Shown piece after piece: positions 36,470-48,210 of a stretch of 64,000 nt of DNA; the stretch's first letter is position 1; each line of letters begins with the position of its first letter. The notes under the pieces are model-generated. The model saw only the letters and a list, made by a program, of their open reading frames with translations. It did no database searches and had not been told where the DNA came from. Made by a program: the position numbers and the translations under genes. Source of the stretch: Petrosia ficiformis. Its lineage: Eukaryota > Porifera > Demospongiae > Haplosclerida > Petrosiidae. The stretch is from contig OX345645.1 in NCBI GenBank assembly GCA_947044365.1, forward strand, positions 5,527,741 to 5,591,740, given 5' to 3'.

Positions 36470-36960
36470 TTGATTTATAGTGATGCATGGGTGTAATCAA
36501 AGGCACATGACAGACGAAAGCAGTTTTATCTCCTGTGTTTCTTTGGTTTTCTTTTAAACGTCGACAGACGAAAGCAGTTCAACAGTTTCACCTCCTGTGT
36601 TACTTTGGTTTTCCTAAACTATGGAACCACAAAATGAGAAACGGTGACTCTCATTGTCGCTGCGATCCCGTAGAAAGTTACCTCTTCAGGACAGCAACAA
36701 TCGAGCAACAATCTGCCAACATCAGAAAAAGATTTTTTTGAAGGTAGCTGAAGGTGTTGTGCCTAGCAATACCATGCGAAACAATATGTGGGCAGAAACT
36801 ACGTTCATGAAATGGCACAAGAAAGAAACAGTCTATTTTTTATTGCTTGCTAATAAATGATACGCCCCTAAGTATATTCACGTTACAGTGCTGCATACAG
36901 CACATGTGCTCAATATGGGCACTGCTGGTGCCTTTGATCCACGCAAAGTACTTTAAGTTT
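36470..36960 (+). mobile_element. Crypton-like element, copy B (C-terminus deleted)
   Basis: Same left terminus (GTGATGCATGGGTGTAATCA near 36480) and leader as copy A; the right end is near 36930-36958. MEPQNEKR starts at 36621 but meets TGA. The adjacent frame (36654-36860) reads SLRSRRKLPLQDS, ATICQHQKKIFLKVAEGVVP, NTMRNNMWAETTFMKWHKKE. This is the N-terminal 'F.KVxEGxVPxNTxxNNxWA...F..W' region of Crypton/KIAA1958-like recombinases. The catalytic half is missing. Together, copies A and B sample both halves of a parental element absent here. Confidence 0.6.
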
Positions 36961-37179
36961 ATATAAACAGTCCCTTCTCTAGTGAGCTAAGAAACCACAT
37001 CATTTTGATTGCTAAACTACAGTTCAATATGAGTTATACAGCACACCTGTTCTCAATATGAAAAATATAGCACTGTCGGTGCCTTTGATACATCCACGCA
37101 GTGTGCTATAAATGATGGATATAATACAAAGATACTGAGTAAAAAAAAATAATAATAATGAGTACCAACAATCAAAGAG

Positions 37180-37575
37180 TTACTCCGAAGCAACCTGTTG
37201 TTTGCCTATGTTAAAGGTAATATTTCCAATTGAACAATGGTTAATGCCACGCAGGGATCTGAACATTTGTTGACTGTCACATTTTACTGCTACACTTTGA
37301 CTGAACATTTTGCTGACTTCATGATTTTGGCTGACAGATATTCTTTCATAAGAACGAAGAGCTTCCAAAGATCCTAACATATAGCGCTGAAGCCCAGTGA
37401 GAAGTTGATTAATGGTCCTTGGAGGATACGCACATCCGTCGGCTCTTCTAGCTTCGTTCACAAATCTAGGTATCCAGTAATTTAAGTCATCAAATTTTCT
37501 ACTAGTCAATAGGTCAGCAGGACATATTTCCCTCCCTCGAACACCTCCACTTGTTGAAAACCTATTAAAAACCAT
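37180..37575 (-). pseudogene. Crypton-like recombinase fragment, copy C
   Basis: The minus-strand frame reads RKFDDLNYWIPRFVNEARRADG, YPPRTINQLLTGLQRYML, then jumps to SLEALRSYERISVSQNHEVS. The first part matches the core-binding region of YR elements ('LN.WL.RFV.EaRr.DG..YPP.T...L..GLQRYM'); the second is the end of the catalytic domain ('TGHRSLEALRSYER'). The middle, with the catalytic Arg and His residues, is deleted in frame. A terminus-like sequence (GGTGCCTTTGATACATCCACG) lies at about 37079-37100. Confidence 0.65.
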
Positions 37576-38884
37576 GCTGTGGTTTTTTTCGTATTATCGG
37601 GAGTGTTGCCATTGGTTAAAACATTTACCTCTTCATCATTTGTAGCTGGCTTAAATCATTTTGACAGTTTGATGAATCCTTTCCTTTCTCTTTTAGTAGG
37701 TTTAAAATCATCTAGATCAGGATCGACATTCTCTTTGCCAGCCACTTCAAAACACGTGCAAGCCTAGCAACCGATGACGTACTTAATGGCTATGCCCTCG
37801 GGAATTATGAATATCATTTCGTGTGTATATCTGATAAAGCCCCCACAAGGGTGTAATATCTATTACATACAACATACATATACGTACATAAATGTATATT
37901 CATACATTGACATAAATACATACATACATATGTACATACATACATGAGCATGCATACATACATATGCACATGTAGAGATGTATTTACATACATACTGTAC
38001 ATACTGTATATTACATACATACATACAAACATATGTATATGTACATATGTATTTAAGTACATAAGGGTTGTTATAATCTGTACTGTATTGATTAGACATT
38101 GATCCAGAATGTACAAGTATCAACAAATTCAATACTAAATACATCAGTGTATATTAATAACTATCCACATGTGATAAAATAGTACTATATTAAAAATACA
38201 CAAACAACTTACTGAAAATTATCAGTGATACAGCTCCTTCAGTAATATAGGGTCATGTACCATATATACTCTATTTATTAGTTTCAGTTCATTAAGGATT
38301 GTTATTTTAGTGATGTAATGTGAGAGGCTTGTTCAAGTGATGCCATGGTTTGATATCAAGAATTTTCTCTCTGACTGAATCAGGTTTATATTTATAATAA
38401 TTATGTTGTTTATAATTATAATAATTTATAATATTAGTTATATCATTATCTCAGTTAAACATCCATTATAATAACTCTAGTCTGGGGTATGCAGTTCCTC
38501 TCTAGTACACTAAGTGTATCATGTATTATACAGTATTTAATATGGTACCATACACTGAGTGATGGACTATTCTATTCGAAAAAAGTGTTAACTTTAGGCT
38601 CTCTGAAGTTACTTTTAATGGCTTCTGGATTCCCGTAAAGCTTGTAGCTGAGATGTTGTTGCATGTTGAAATACATGTGACCTCCATTAGGCCTGACAAC
38701 TAGGGGGGAAGGACGGATATCCTTCCTTATCAGGCCCCTCCACTGTATGAAATCTAGCGAGATAGAAAATGTGTGATATAGAAATGTAATTTGTGTTGCA
38801 GGGAACATGCCCACCTCTATGCCCATCTGTAAAGCATGACATATTCTGTAATGTAATGTACATGGGCATTCAGTAAATATCAGT

Positions 38885-39175
38885 GATTTGTACAATGTAT
38901 ATGTACATACAATATCAGTGATTAGTACATGTACATGTACATACAATATCAGTGATTAATACATGTACACATGTACATGTACATACAATATCAGTGATTA
39001 ATACATGCACATGTACATGTACATGTACTACAATATCATTGATTAGTACATATGTACATGTACATACAATATCATTGATTAGTACATGTACATGTACGTA
39101 CAATATCAGTGATTAGTACATGTACATGTACGTACAATATCAGTGATTAGTACATGTACACGTACATGTGTAATA
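38885..39175. repeat. ~34-40 bp minisatellite
   Basis: About seven units of ACAATATCAGTGATTAGTAC followed by variable TACATGTACATGTAC lengths. The variable part is the TACATGTA palindrome. Minus-strand frames across it are shadows. Confidence 0.9.
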
Positions 39176-39320
39176 CAGTATATGTCAATAAAACGTCACC
39201 ATACAGTAACAATAATAGGCTTAGCTCTATTGTCAGTATAGTGTAGTAATTACTGTCTCACTACTGTGGTGCTCAATTGACATGTACAGCAATTACTGTT
39301 AAAACTACGATTATAAAACT

Positions 39321-39630
39321 ACTGAGTAATTACTGTACTCTATAGTGAGATGTTACTGAGTAATTACTGTACTCTATAGTGAGATGTTACTGAGTAATTA
39401 CTGTACTCTATAGTGAGATGTTATTGAGTAATTACTGTACTCTATAGTGAGATGTTACTGAGTAATTACTGTACTCTATAGTGAGATGTTACTGAGTAAT
39501 TACTGTACTCTATAGTGAGATGTTACTGAGTAATTACTGTACTCTATAGTGAGATGTTATTGAGTAATTACTGTACTCTATAGTGAGATGTTATTGAGTA
39601 ATTACTGTACTCTATAGTGAGATGTTATTG
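39321..39630. repeat. 34-bp minisatellite, nine copies
   Basis: Nine nearly identical units of ACTGAGTAATTACTGTACTC + TATAGTGAGATGTT; the only repeated variant is ACTGAG versus ATTGAG at the unit start. Very high copy-to-copy identity implies recent expansion. Confidence 0.97.
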
Positions 39631-39791
39631 ATATACAATACATGTATACTGTGCATGTATGATTTTGTGTTCATATCCATTGTGTGGTATCATTAGTTAC
39701 TAGTAACCACATGGAAAGAAATCACATGGATGACCTTACTATAAAGTGTAATTCCAACACAAGAATGAATATTCTCTTGTATCTACTACAG

Positions 39792-39958
39792 ATATAACAG
39801 ATGTTGTGTCCTCACTGGTCCAGTTGATGTGTGATTCACATTACCGTACAATCACTGGTTTAGAATCAGTTGTTCCAAATGAATGGGTAGCAATGGGACA
39901 TCCCTTTACTAGTAGAAGTGGACTAGTAACTGAAAGTTCTACAGAAGATGATGAATGA
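39792..39958 (+). CDS. Myotubularin-family last exon (orphan)
   Basis: The acceptor CTACTACAG ends at 39791; the frame then reads ITDVVSSLVQLMCDSHYRTI, TGLESVVPNEWVAMGHPFTS and an acidic tail to TGA 39956-39958. The sequence '(L)vQLM.D..YRTi.G....v..EWv..GHpF' is the well-known conserved C-terminal part of the myotubularin phosphatase domain (PI3P/PI(3,5)P2 3-phosphatases and their inactive relatives). The WVxxGHPF form is closer to the inactive MTMR10/11/12 or SBF branch, by memory only. No preceding exon was found within the repeats to the left, and plus-strand myotubularin exons also occur at 63.2-63.9 kb, so there are two paralogues or a displaced 3' piece. Confidence 0.7.
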
Positions 39959-41152
39959 AAAGTTAGTTACTATACACTTAGTCCTGTAGTTGTGACTGAA
40001 TTTGCAGTGACCTTTTCTCACATAATAGTTTTGCTCAAATACTTACCTTTAATAACTTGCCATTTTTAATGACCTATAATCCTTATAATTGGTTGGACAA
40101 ATGCCCCAACCCCGTAAATGAAACCCTGTGAAACATTTTAGGAAAACTTTTTGGTGGGAAAACGTCAGAATACATGTAGCACTGTCAATTTACAATTCAC
40201 ATGTGATGTATTTATATTCCTAACATTATCAATTTACAAGTACACACATGTACATGTGCATGTATTTATGGCTCCTCACTAGCATTGTCAATTTACAACT
40301 ACATATACATGTCCATGTACATGTATTGTCAATTTATGTACAATACATTGACATGTACTTACATGTATGTATGTATGTATGCATGTTGTATGTATGTATG
40401 TATGTATGTATGCATGCATGCATGCATGCATGTATGCATGCATACATACATGCATGCATGCATGCATGTATGTATGTACATTCAGTACATGTATTTCAAT
40501 AAAACGTCACCATACAGTAACAGTAATTACCTTAGTTCTACTGTCAGTATAGTATAGTCTCGCTACTGTGGTGTTCAATTGTATTTATATATGCATGCAT
40601 GCATGCACATGTATATACATGTATGTATGTCTGTTCGTATATAATATATATATGTATGTACATACATGTTTGTATGTACATACATACGTATGTGTATATA
40701 CATGTATGCATGAATGTATATAGCATGTATGTATGTAAGTATGTTTGTTAGTATTAGTGTTGTTGTATATAGTTTTAACTAAAATTATAACTAAGTCTAC
40801 TGGAATAAATGTAACTAACTAAAATGGAAACTGGCCAGCAGTAAGCACTTTTAGTTAGTTAGCTAAAACTAAACCCCCTCAAGTTTTAGTTTTAGTAAGC
40901 CTAATATACTTTTATAACCACAGGATATGAATGGAATACGTCATTGTGATTTGAGAACAAATACAGTACCTGACGCTAGTGGATGCAATTAATAGTAGAC
41001 TTAAGGATTTAAGTTTACATACTATCACTGTACTTCCATTGACTATAGTGTACTTTTTGAGTGAAGTACACTGCACTTTGAATATACTACACAGTATTAC
41101 ATCTTAGTACTATGCTATCACATGCAAATGTAACGGGAATTTACACATTACT
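39959..41152. other. Non-coding stretch with ATGT microsatellite
   Basis: ATGT/ATGC repeats lie at about 40240-40480 and 40590-40745. The block AATAAAACGTCACCATACAG (near 40498) also occurs near 39188, linking this segment to the minisatellite flank. The actively repeated AACTAAAA phrases at 40770-40910 resemble 1440-1640. No gene is seen. Confidence 0.6.
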
Positions 41153-43790
41153 ATGATTAACCTTAAATCTTCTCCCACTCATTCACTCAACATTCTTTCT
41201 TTAAATGTTTGTAGTCTACTTCCTAAGTTTGATGAATTCTGTCTTGTTTGTGCTTCTCTTACTCCGGATATTTGTGTGTCAGAGTCCTGGCTGTCACAAG
41301 ATATCCCAGACCATGAAATTGCTCTGATTAATTATCAACTTTTTCGTAAAGATAGAAACCGACATGGTGGAGATGTTCTTCTTTACATTCATTCTAATAT
41401 TTTTGCTGTCCCTTTAAAGCTTTCTTGTGATCTTGAACTTCTTTTGGTTTCAGTTAAAGTTTTCAACCAAACTATTATAGACCTCCTTCCTTACTTAATG
41501 GCGTTTTTGATTTAGTTGAACTTCTTTCTTTTATTCCTCCTGAGTCTATTCAAAATCTTATAATTGCTGGGGATTTTAATGTTGACATGTCTTCCCCAAG
41601 TGGACGACTATTTAGTCACTTTTCCTCCCTTTTAAATCCTTTCTCTTTGTCTCAGATAGTATCTTCACCACTCGTACTCCTGTACTTGGTTCTTGTCCTA
41701 TTATTGATCTTGTTCTTGTTCCTGATAGTTTAAGTGCCTCATCGGTAATTTTACCTCCAGTTTCTTCTTCTGATCATAATTCTGTACTTTCTACTGTTTC
41801 TCTCAGATCTACTGCCCATTTTAACAGACAGCCTCCGAAACATAAAATTTGGCTATATCATCTTGCTGATTTTGATATGGCTAATTTTCTTTTATCTTCA
41901 ATTCCTTTGGATACTCTTCTCTCTTCTGATTTAGATTTATCATGGAATACTTTTAAGGATAATTTTATGAGAGTAATTGATCATTGTATTCCATTGAAGT
42001 ATTCTTGTCCATCTTCTTTCCCTCCTTGGATTGATTCTGACTTGAAAATGAAAATTCAATGTCGTCAAAAGCTCTTTATTCAAGCCAAGAGATGAAATAG
42101 TTCTTCAATTCGTCAAACCTATTGTTCTCTTCGAAATTATATAACCTCTACTATTGGATTAAAGAAATTTCAATTCTTTCGCTCTCTATCTTCCTCTTCT
42201 CCTAAAAAGTTCTGACCTTATGATCGATCTACAAGAAAAACTTCCTCATCTGTTCCCCCTCTCACTTTTAAAGATAAAATCTTTACCTCTGATTGTGACA
42301 AAGCTGATATTTTGAATGAATATTGCTGTTTTAATTCATCCATTCCTCCCCTTTCCTCTTTTTTACCTGCTTTTGGTCAGTCCTCTCTTCCTCCATCTTA
42401 CCTCTGTACTCAGTCTCAAGTTCTTTCTTTGATTGCTAATCTGCCTCTTGACTCTGCTTCTGGTCCTGACTTCATTTCTACTCGTAAGCTTAAACATACT
42501 GCTCACTCTATCGTCTCTCCTCTCACTCATATTTTTAATTTATCTCTGTCTTTAGGTCGTGTTCTTTCCGATTGGAAAAACTCTTTTATTGTTCCCATAC
42601 CAAAATCCTCTTCTAATGCCAGTGATCCTTCCAACTATCATCCTATATCTTTACTTTCTGTGATTAGTAAAATTCTTGAAAATCATGTTCACTCCATACT
42701 CTACAGTTTTTGTTTAGACCATAATCTCGTGTCCCCTATCAATTTGGTTTCTCACCTAATCGTTCAACCTCTTCAGCTCTTCTATTTGCTACTAACTCTT
42801 TTCATATTATTCTTCAAAACAATAAAGCAATTTGTGCTTGCTTTCTTGATCTGAAGAAAGCATTCGATACTGTTCCTCATGCTCCATTAATTGACTTTCT
42901 TTCCTCTGTCAATTGTCCTCCTTTTTACTTAAATGGCTTCATTCATATTTATCATCTCGTTCTCAGCAAGTCGTTTTCAATGGATCCTCCTCTTCTTCTC
43001 TTTCAGTTCTATCTGGAGTTCCTCAAGGATCCATTCTTGGACCTCTTCTCTTTCTCATTTACATTAATGGTATTACTTCCGTTCCTTTATCCCCCTCTTC
43101 TACTTTAATTTTATATGCTGATGACATTCTTATCTTTCGTCCAATTGATAATGAATTGGACCTTTCTACTTTCCAAAATGATCTTAATTCTATATCCTTG
43201 TGGCTTTCCACTAATTTCCTCTCCCTGAATCCTTCTAAATCCAAGTATATGTTTCTGTCTTATAGGCGTTCTATATTTATTAATTCGCTTCCTCCTCTCT
43301 GTCTATCTGGTTCACCTTTGGAATTAGTTACTGAATTTAAGTATTTAGGTGTCACCTTATCTTCTTCTTTATCTTGGTCTCCCCACATTTCTAACATTTG
43401 TGCAAAGGCTCGTAAATTGCCTGGTCTTCTGTATCGCCAATTTTATTTCTATTCTGATACTTCTACACTTTTACATTTTTATATTTCCCTTATTAGTCCT
43501 CGTCTTGAATACTGTTCTTTTCTTTTTGACCCTCATTCTTCTCATCTTTCTTCTAAAATGGAAAACGTCCAATAGTTTGCGTGTAAAATTTGCAGCAAAG
43601 ATTGGTCTTTTGATTATACGTTTCTTCCAAGACCCAGTCTGCTCTGAATTCTTTTTTCCCAAATTCAATTAAATTATGGAATTCTTTGCCACACCATGTT
43701 AAATCATCTAAGTCAATAAGTCAACTCAAGTTTTATATTAGATCTTATATGTAATAAAATTATAATTATCCTAAATATTTAATTAAGTTT
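41153..43790 (+). mobile_element. Non-LTR retrotransposon (CR1/Rex1-like), frameshifted
   Basis: The apurinic endonuclease part begins LNILSLNVCSLLPKFDEF, with SESWLSQD (catalytic Glu), then GDFNVDMSS and SSDHNSVLS in other frames. The reverse transcriptase part includes PDFISTRKLK, VPIPKSSSNASDPSNYHPIS, GVPQGSILGPLLFLIYIN and the catalytic LILYADDILIF (about 43110). Frame changes occur near 41500, 41700, 42100, 42760 and 42860, so it is inactive. The 3' end continues to about 43750 in broken frames, then a 3'UTR with CCTCGGCTATTGAGTATTTA and an A-rich tail near 43850. No ORF1 is seen. The coding strand is strikingly pyrimidine-rich. Confidence 0.85.
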
Positions 43791-44175
43791 TGTTTTTTTA
43801 TTTATGTAAACCTACTCTTCGTATTAGCCCTCGGCTATTGAGTATTTATGCTAACAAAAAAATTAAAATAAAAAATATTAATATTAATATTAATTCCCGA
43901 GGATGCCAGTCCAGGATTGGTCCTGTTCAAATCCCATTACGTTACATAAACATCACTTTTGGTATATAACACAAGAAAACCAATACCACATGATTATCAA
44001 AATATTTGACATGAGAATATACAATTGTTTATAGGTGTGTGTATTGTTTCTGACTTGAAAAGCCTAAACAACACAAAAAATGAACTATAACTATATAGCT
44101 TCTCGATGTAATTGCCTTGATGATGATTATGATTATTATTTAAAGTTAAATAAATAGTTATATGTTTTGATACTT
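43791..44175. other. LINE tail and intergenic DNA
   Basis: A-rich LINE 3' tail followed by AATATTAATATTAAT; nothing else recognised. Confidence 0.5.
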
Positions 44176-45345
44176 TTATAACTGCCCAAGGCCAAGTAGT
44201 ACTCCATACTCCAGTTGGATGTGGGGAACCAAATGTTGACTCAAGAGATGATATTGGACCACTCTTTGAATCACTAGAGAGTCCTCTTTTACTTTAAAGT
44301 GGTGGAATTCATACCTCGGAAAGGAATGTGGATATTGTGGATCAACATAGGTTGAGGCAGAAGTTCTTAAGAGGTCCCCTAAAAAAACGAACCTCTTCTG
44401 TAAGCAATTCTCCAATCGTTCTTATAGAAATTCTTTTGATACTCCAAATCTCGGTAGCCATCAGAGCAAAATTTGGAAACTCCTCCACAGTCGATATACA
44501 TTAATTTGGGTTCCAACACCACTTTTATTATGAAAATCTTTACCGCTGCTGATTGGATACTTGGTGCAAAGTTGCAGGTATAAAGTCTTACTACTATTTA
44601 CAGCAAGTAACAAATAAATCGCTCTGCCTACCAGAAAATGATTCTTGCAAAAACAAATGTTAAAAGGAACTCTAATGCTGATGATCTTAAAAGTTTCTTC
44701 AGCGAAATATTCTTTTAGTGGTCCATCACTGACTTCCTTGGGCATAGGTATAACAGAAAAGGGTACTATAGCTGGAGTCTTCTGCGTTAAAGCTGGTGAA
44801 GGACCTGCAATGCTGGTTACTTCTATTACCGTTCCAGGTAAACAAAAGGCTGGCTGGAGTCCTGCAGTGGTAATTATATGTGTGTTTCCATCTGAATAGT
44901 GCATTCATCAGTATATATAACATTAAAATCATCATTTTTGTACTCCTGAGCCCATACCAGTCTTTCCTCCTTATTAGCCTGTCTTATTAACTGACAGTAA
45001 GCACTGCCTCTAAAAGTCCATCCAAGTGAAGTTCGACAGCGCAAGATGGTCTTCAAGCAGGATGGTCTTCAAGCAAAATTTGGAAACTCCTCCACAGTTG
45101 ATATACATTAATTTGGGTTCCAACACCACTTGCATTATGAAAACCTTTACCGCTGCTGATTGGATACTTGGTGCAAAGTTGCAGGTATAAAGTCTTACTA
45201 CTATTTACAGCAAGTAACAAATAAATCGCTCTGCCTACCAGAAAATGATTCTTGCAAAAACAAATGTTAAAAGGAACTCTAATACTGATGATCTTAAAAG
45301 TTTCTTCAGCGAAATATTCTTTTAGTGGTCCATCACTGGTCAAGA
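44176..45345 (-). pseudogene. Tc1/mariner-like transposase remnants with a ~275-bp duplication
   Basis: On the minus strand, 45056-44874 reads RCRTSLGWTFRGSAYCQLIR, QANKEERLVWAQEY, FNVIYTDECTIQMETH. This matches the Tc1 order 'LG.t.rg..Y....R..n...R..w...y.....vi.tDE', including the first catalytic Asp. The frame then breaks (QPAFCLP). A segment of about 275 bp at 44465-44735 (start CAAAATTTGGAAACTCCTCC) is directly repeated at 45075-45345 with few differences, flanking the transposase piece. The ORFs in the duplicated segment show no known domain. Confidence 0.5.
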
Positions 45346-46261
45346 TCGTGTACAGTTGGTGCGCTGTGGTCTCATCATCCAGTCTCGTTTGCTCTAGTAA
45401 TTTTAGAAGGGCGTCAAGATCCAGGCTTCCTCATCAAACAGCCTGACTACTCGAACCTTTGAAGAAACTTATTGATCCACTCTTGACTAACTAGTATCCC
45501 TTCTGCTAGTAAAATCTTGGCTATTGTTGGAGCTTTACACCCCTTGCTGCTCAGAGAGACAATTCTCTGTTTTTTTGTAGCTTGAAAACACTATTTGCGA
45601 GTTGTGACTCATGACGTGACACGTTCTATTTGTGACGACATACATCAGTCCGTTTTTGCACCGTTTCTACGCCGTTTCTACGCTTGTGGTACGTATGCAT
45701 AACGCTCATACTACGAGCATATTACACAAACGGAACGTAAACATTTTACTGACACATACTGTACATACATACATACACTGCAAAAAAAAGTGATTAACTT
45801 AACCCATTTTTTTGGGTTAAAACAACTGCAACTCAGATAATCCAAATTTTGGTTACTGTAACCACTAAACTAGCTAAGCTAGTTAAATGAGAGATTGGTA
45901 ACCTCTAAATTGGGTTAAAATAACTACGCAGGATGTTATAGAAATCTTCAATTCTAAATTAACCATGCAATTGTTTATCCGAAGAAAATTGTTATTCAAA
46001 AAAGTTAGAAATGAAGTTAAATCAGTGACAATGGTTACATACCAAATTAGTTATGAATGTATAGTTGTATGGTTACATACGAAAACAGTTATGAATGTAT
46101 GGTTGTATGGTTACATACAAAAATAGTTATGAATGTATGGTTGTATGGTTACATACAAAATTAGTTATGAATATAATATATAGTTGTATGGTTACATGCA
46201 AAAACAGTTATGAAGGAATGAATCTGTTAGTATCGGTGGCAGTGGTTACATACAAAAACAA
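45346..46261. repeat. Non-coding with ~38-bp tandem repeat
   Basis: 45780-45940 contains GGGTTAAAACAAC/GGGTTAAAATAAC repeats. From 46033, about six units of GGTTACATACAAAAACAGTT + ATGAATGTATGGTTGTAT run to 46310 and overlap the 3' end of the next gene. No other gene is seen; 45600-45720 holds a less AT-rich segment with CCGTTTCTACGCCGTTTCTACG. Confidence 0.65.
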
Positions 46262-48095
46262 TTATGAAGAAATGAATCTGTTAATATCAGTGACGATGGT
46301 TACATAACTGGTAGTACATTCACCAGAATCAGGATAGTTTAAAATACAGTCTTGAAAGAAGCATAATACATTGTGAGCTGGACGTGGATACTCCAAATTA
46401 AATGAGTAATACACAGCGAAACAATAGTACAAGGCATCACTGAATGAATTTGCCTTTAAAAATACTTTCTGTTCACAAACAATGTAATATATGGGAGTTC
46501 CTTCAGATTCTAATACTTTTGTAATCCTTAGTGAACTTCGAACTGGAGGCAACACACATAATTCTTCAATTGTTCGGTTATCTATCTAAAGGAATATGCC
46601 AGTTTATAAATAGATCATTATAGTATACAATTTTAATTGTTTACCTCATATCTCTCATAAAAATAATTCAATGTTTTTTCTTTTCCATCAGGGCCTATGA
46701 AGATAAAGAAGTACACTCAGAGAAATAATTCAGTATGGTATGCTTACTATAAGTTTCAACTTCAATTAATTTTTTAATGCTTCTTTTTGTAGATGTTGTG
46801 GCATACAACAGAATGGCTGGGACATATTTCAAAGACCAATTTTTAAGGAACTGTGATTTAGTTTTTTTTTCAATTATCAAATCCAATTCTTGTTCCATCT
46901 ATATGAAATTATAGTAACAATACTAACAAAATTTGAGTTAAATAGGTGTGGCTTAAACTTACAACTGACAAAGCTGGATATTTTGCTAATATGGAAGCAA
47001 AAGACTGTTCATCACTATCAACTACCCTATCACGTCTAACAGTAAAGGTAGACTTCATCAATGGAAGAAAAATGTTATCACGGGGTTTAGCTTTTTCCAA
47101 CTTGTTCTCAAGTCCCTTCATGTGACTTTCAATACTTTGGAGATCATCACAAACACTTTCTTGACTTCTGTTAATAGGGTAATGTCTCTGGAGTTGCTCT
47201 GCTTTTTACACCTTTTCTCTCGGACTGGAGTAGCACTAGAACTGTCTTCATCTAATAGACGAGCTTTTTTGTTTGCTTGTTTAATCAAATTCCTGATTCT
47301 TTGATTCATCTTATCGACCCATGAAGTCTGCATGTGTAAAATTATATTATACTGAATGAAAATCTAATTCTAAAGGTATAAAAGTTACTTACATATTATG
47401 ATGGACCTAAACCACCTGCATTATCTTTCATCCATGAGTAGGTTTCTGTCACTTTTGAAACAAGATCTCAACTAGAATCCTAACAATTTCACCTCGGGCA
47501 CCATCTGTTAATTCTTTTTTGTTGATACAGGTAGTGATAGAACGCTTCCATACTTAGGAATTTCAGCTGATGCACTTTTACTGCCATGCACTAGCAGATT
47601 CACTGCTCACAACTGATGCAGACATTCCCAGAGCAATTGAGGAATTACCATCAGAATCAGGAGATTTCAGTGATGTCACACTTGAAATCCCCTTATCAAT
47701 AGAATTAAGACTTGAAGAAGTCGGTGTAAACCGTGCAGGAGTAAATGATGAGGGAACCTAATGATTAAAATTAAAAATATTCCGATAAATTCAAATCATT
47801 AACTGTACTGAAGATTTTTCAAACTGTGGCATGAGGCAGATGGTTTTCTTAGCTATTCGTAGTGGACACATTGACTTAATTTCTTCACCTGACAATTGCA
47901 AACACTCAGCTCCATCAATATAGTTTATTAACAAATAAAAAAATTAACCATAATTTACGACATGACCTACATGCTGGGCTTGGTAAAAACTCCGGCAGAA
48001 CTGACCTTTAAAGCAATGACAAAACTCATAGGGTATACCCCTTCTCTGTAGCCACTGCGAAACTTCTGCAGCTGACATAGAGCTGTCAATATCAT
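46262..48095 (-). CDS. SAM-domain protein of unknown function, multi-exon (possibly decaying)
   Basis: Exons in transcript order: 48095-48006 (SAM first half: SAAEVSQWLQRRGIPYEFCH), about 47922-47809 (SAM second half: IDGAECLQLSGEEIKSM), 47757-47611 (Ser-rich linker), 47544-about 47453 (KKELTDGARGEIVRILVEIL), 47327-47212 (WVDKMNQRIRNLIKQANKK), 47167-46963 (LPLMKSTFTVRRDRVV..SILAKYPAL), 46898-46748, 46694-46645 (PDGKEKTLNYFYERYE) and 46585-46262 (VLPPVRSSLRITKVLESEGT to stop). Most junction phases agree; the intron 47211-47168 is only 44 nt. The C-terminal architecture recalls a large uncharacterised family of fish and cnidarian proteins. SAM domains mediate self-association. Oddities: no AG acceptor precedes the second SAM exon, and TGA at 47449-47451 and later stops interrupt the conserved 'PT' segment after 47453. 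It is therefore either a slightly mis-modelled gene or a young pseudogene. Left of it lie NLR remnants. Confidence 0.5.
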
Positions 48096-48210
48096 CTAAC
48101 AGAAAATAAATTACTGACTACCTAAAAAAATAAAGGTAAGCTTACCAACCTCTGTCACAATTAGGCCAATTAATCTGCTCTAGCCAGTTGTTTCTAATTG
48201 TTATTGATAT

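Larger units (their letters stand above)
37576..39791. other. Repeat-rich stretch before the myotubularin exon
   Basis: An ATAC microsatellite lies at 37860-38060. 38450-38550 duplicates 20985-21083. 38110-38230 resembles 58190-58310 (shared TTATCAGT.ATACAG and TTAC(T/A)GAAAA). A less AT-rich minus-strand stretch at 38572-38790 reads RPSPLVVRPNGGHMYF in a 124-codon frame; no family is recognised and I leave it unassigned. Confidence 0.45.

Noticed and set aside
38572..39103. Minus-strand frames rich in VHVHVLITDIV
   Set aside because: They read through the TACATGTA minisatellite at 38885-39175; the repeat explains the pattern. Only the 38572-38790 part is not repeat, and it matches nothing I know.
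39321..39630. CRISPR-like regular array
   Set aside because: Units are contiguous 34-bp repeats without unique spacers; this is a eukaryotic minisatellite.
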